Translations under genes and position numbers: made by a program
Notes under the pieces: generated by a model
Databases searched by the model: none
What the model saw: only the letters and a program-made list of their open reading frames with translations
What the model was told of the DNA's origin: nothing
In this document: positions 13,035 to 14,709 of the stretch, piece by piece
Position numbering within the stretch: the first letter of the stretch is position 1
How the letters are laid out: each line of letters begins with the position of its first letter
Assembly: GCA_900551495.1 (NCBI GenBank)
Contig: URWG01000031.1
Location: forward strand, 1-14,709
From: an uncultured Eubacteriales bacterium
GTDB taxonomy: Bacteria; Bacillota; Clostridia; Oscillospirales; Oscillospiraceae
Length of the DNA: 14,709 nt
Reading direction: 5' to 3'

Positions 13035-14468
13035 TCAGAAGGCAAGCTTTGCTGCGAGGTATGCCTTCAGCTCGGCAATGGGGATACGGACCTGCTCCAT
13101 TGTGTCGCGGTCACGGACGGTGACGGCGCGGTCGGCGGGCGTCGTCTCGTCGCCGACGGTGGCAAAGTCCACGGTGATGCAGTAGGGCGTGCCGATCTCG
13201 TCCTCGCGGCGATAGCGCTTGCCGATGGAGCCGGCGTCGTCGAAATCGACCATGAAATCCTTTTGCAGCTCGCGGAAGATCTCCTCGGCAGCGGGAGTGA
13301 GCTTCTTCGACAGGGGCAGAACCGCCGCCTTGAAGGGAGCCAGTGCCGGATGCAGCCGCAGGACGGTGCGGACATCATCCTTGCCGTTCTTATCCTGTCC
13401 GACGACTTCTTCGTCGTATGCGTCGGCAAGGAAGGCAAGGAAGCTGCGCTCCACGCCGAGCGACGGCTCGATGACGTAGGGGATGTAGCGGGTGTTCTTC
13501 TCCTGATCGTAGTAGGTCAGATCCTTGCCGGAGGTGTTCTGGTGCTGCGTCAGGTCGTAATCGGTGCGGTCGGCAACGCCCCAAAGCTCGCCCCAGCCGA
13601 ACGGGAACAGGAACTCGAAGTCGGTCGTCGCCTTGGAATAGAAGCAAAGCTCCTCGGGGTCGTGGTCACGCAGACGGAGATTTTCCTCCTTCATGCCGAG
13701 GCTGAGCAGCCACTGCTTGCAGAAGCCGCGCCAGTACGAGAACCACTCGAGGTCGGTGTTCGGCTCGCAGAAGAACTCTAACTCCATCTGCTCGAATTCG
13801 CGGACGCGGAAGATGAAGTTGCCCGGGGTGATCTCGTTACGGAAGGACTTGCCGATCTGACCGATGCCGAACGGGAGCTTTCTGCGCGTGGTGCGCTGGA
13901 CGTTGACGAAGTTGACAAAGATACCCTGCGCCGTCTCCGGACGGAGGTAGACGGTGTTCTTTGCGTCCTCGGTGACCCCTTGGAAGGTCTTGAACATCAG
14001 ATTGAACTGACGGATGTCGGTGAAGTTGTGCTTGCCGCAGGTCGGGCAGGGGATGTTGTGGCTCTCGATGAAGTCCTTCATCTCCGCCTGCGTGAACGAG
14101 TCGATGGGCTTTTCGAGCGTCAGACCGTTCGCGGCGCAGTAGTTTTCGATGAGCTGGTCGGCGCGGAAGCGCTCCTTGCACTCGCGGCAGTCCATCAGCG
14201 GATCGGAGAAGCCGCCGAGGTGACCGGAGGCGACCCACGTCTGCGGGTTCATGAGGATCGCGGAGTCAAGCCCGACGTTGTAGGGGTTTTCCTGCACGAA
14301 TTTCTTCCACCACGCGCGCTTGATGTTGTTTTTCAGCTCTACGCCGAGGGGACCGTAGTCCCATGTGTTCGCCAGACCGCCGTAGATCTCGGAGCCTGCG
14401 AATACATAGCCGCGGTTTTTGCAGAGGGCAACGAGCTTGTCCATCGTTTTTTCCGTATTTTTCAGCAT
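13035..14468 (-). CDS. glyS: Glycyl-tRNA synthetase, single-chain (alpha2) type
   Basis: Class II enzyme charging tRNA-Gly, 477 residues, the one-gene form related to the archaeal/eukaryotic type. Motif 1 lies in the first 75 residues (RGYVFAGSEIYGGLANTWDY, then LMNPQTWVASGH). A zinc-type insertion has Cys94/Cys97 (CREC) and Cys141/Cys144 (CPTC). LRPETAQGIF is at 175-184, motif 2 reads FRNEITPGNFIFRVREFEQ from 209, and motif 3 EPSLGVERSF is at 334-343. The anticodon-binding domain fills roughly 375-477 (PFKAAVLPLSKK, GSIGKRYRREDEIGTPYCIT). ATG at 14466-14468 has GGAGG (14476-14480) seven bases upstream. The promoter gives a leader of only about 30 bases, too short for a T-box. It is the first gene of the minus-strand cluster. 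Confidence 0.97.
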   Translation of the reverse strand: MLKNTEKTMDKLVALCKNRGYVFAGSEIYGGLANTWDYGPLGVELKNNIKRAWWKKFVQENPYNVGLDSAILMNPQTWVASGHLGGFSDPLMDCRECKERFRADQLIENYCAANGLTLEKPIDSFTQAEMKDFIESHNIPCPTCGKHNFTDIRQFNLMFKTFQGVTEDAKNTVYLRPETAQGIFVNFVNVQRTTRRKLPFGIGQIGKSFRNEITPGNFIFRVREFEQMELEFFCEPNTDLEWFSYWRGFCKQWLLSLGMKEENLRLRDHDPEELCFYSKATTDFEFLFPFGWGELWGVADRTDYDLTQHQNTSGKDLTYYDQEKNTRYIPYVIEPSLGVERSFLAFLADAYDEEVVGQDKNGKDDVRTVLRLHPALAPFKAAVLPLSKKLTPAAEEIFRELQKDFMVDFDDAGSIGKRYRREDEIGTPYCITVDFATVGDETTPADRAVTVRDRDTMEQVRIPIAELKAYLAAKLAF

Positions 14469-14504
14469 TTTTCTGCCTCCAGAGCATCATTATTCTAATG
14501 AAAT

Positions 14505-14533
14505 ATTATACCCGCAAACGCCAGCCATGTCAA
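14505..14533 (-). promoter_or_regulatory. Consensus promoter of glyS and the minus-strand cluster
   Basis: On the minus strand TTGACA (14528-14533), exactly 17 bases and TATAAT (14505-14510) match the consensus in every position. The start would be near 14498, about 30 bases before the glyS ATG. Confidence 0.9.
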
Positions 14534-14584
14534 TACTTTCCGCACCGGAATCGCCACCCGCCGAGGGGCAGGGAGTATAATCAA

Positions 14585-14619
14585 GTGAACGGTGAAAGGT
14601 GAACAGTGAATAGTGAATA
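14585..14619 (+). repeat. Five tandem 7-bp repeats (GTGAANN)
   Basis: GTGAACG, GTGAAAG, GTGAACA, GTGAATA and GTGAATA follow each other without gaps. No reading frame or regulatory role is evident. The repeat sits at the start of what may be a longer noncoding repeat element extending to the right edge. Confidence 0.85.
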
Positions 14620-14709
14620 ATGGCGGTGCGCCTCCGGCACGGATTGAAATTTCGGTCAACCACTCAATTATGCGGAGGGACGACCCCCTCAGGCGCTTCG
14701 CGCCAGCTC
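14620..14709. repeat. Possible interspersed noncoding repeat, cut by window edge
   Basis: No gene is supported here. Short hairpins are present: GTGC/GCAC near 14626-14640 and GGCGC/GCGCC at 14692-14704, with a GAGGGACGACCCCCTC stretch before the latter. The combination of GTGAATA tandem repeats with small GC hairpins resembles high-copy noncoding repeats I associate with clostridial genomes. Copy number cannot be judged from one window. Confidence 0.35.

Noticed and set aside
11154..13781. Very long open frame on the plus strand across the sulfatase and glyS genes
   Set aside because: It is antisense to two well-supported genes, lacks recognisable motifs, and is explained by GC-rich codon bias on the opposite strand.
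14469..14709. T-box leader for glyS
   Set aside because: The consensus promoter at 14505-14533 leaves only about 30 bases of leader, and no T-box sequence or specifier stem was seen.

Overview
The window looks like chromosomal DNA from a moderately GC-rich anaerobic gut Firmicute, most likely an Oscillospiraceae/Ruminococcaceae-type clostridium. This is inferred from gene content and style, not from a database match. The clues are strong AGGAGG-type ribosome binding sites, consensus TTGACA/TATAAT promoters, a single-chain glycyl-tRNA synthetase, a transketolase split into two genes, a VanZ-like protein, an LTA-synthase-like sulfatase and a Thr/Glu/Pro-repeat lipoprotein.

Layout. (1) 1-1126, minus strand: a VanZ-like membrane protein gene runs into metG, which is cut by the left edge. 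(2) 1127-1210: overlapping divergent promoters; the plus-strand one drives a repeat-bearing lipoprotein (1211-1804). (3) 1888-2045: a compact tRNA-Val(GAC) unit with a consensus promoter and its own terminator. (4) 2266-7351, plus strand: a five-gene Opp/Nik-type ABC importer with a lipoprotein binding protein, an internal hairpin, two permeases and two ATPases. The binding protein ends in a His-Gly-His-Gly-His-Gly motif, so metal or a metal complex is a possible substrate alongside peptides. (5) 7352-7560: a scar-like region with a possible kinase C-terminal remnant, three 22-23 bp direct repeats and a perfect terminator hairpin. (6) 7659-8096: a single hypothetical gene with its own promoter. 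(7) 8150-14468, minus strand: glyS, an LTA-synthase-like sulfatase, the two transketolase halves and a cysteine desulfurase, tightly packed behind a consensus promoter at 14505-14533. A strong hairpin lies just before the desulfurase. (8) 14469-14709: the glyS promoter, a 7-bp tandem repeat and what looks like part of an interspersed noncoding repeat.

The minus-strand genes are mostly housekeeping (tRNA charging, non-oxidative pentose phosphate pathway, sulfur mobilisation) with one cell-envelope enzyme. The importer and the scar after it are the accessory part. I did not find a convincing wholly new system. The points most worth a second look are the alternating codon usage inside the permease and ATPase genes, the scar with the TGCACCCCC repeats, the hairpin abutting the cysteine desulfurase ribosome binding site, and the hypothetical gene at 7659-8096.
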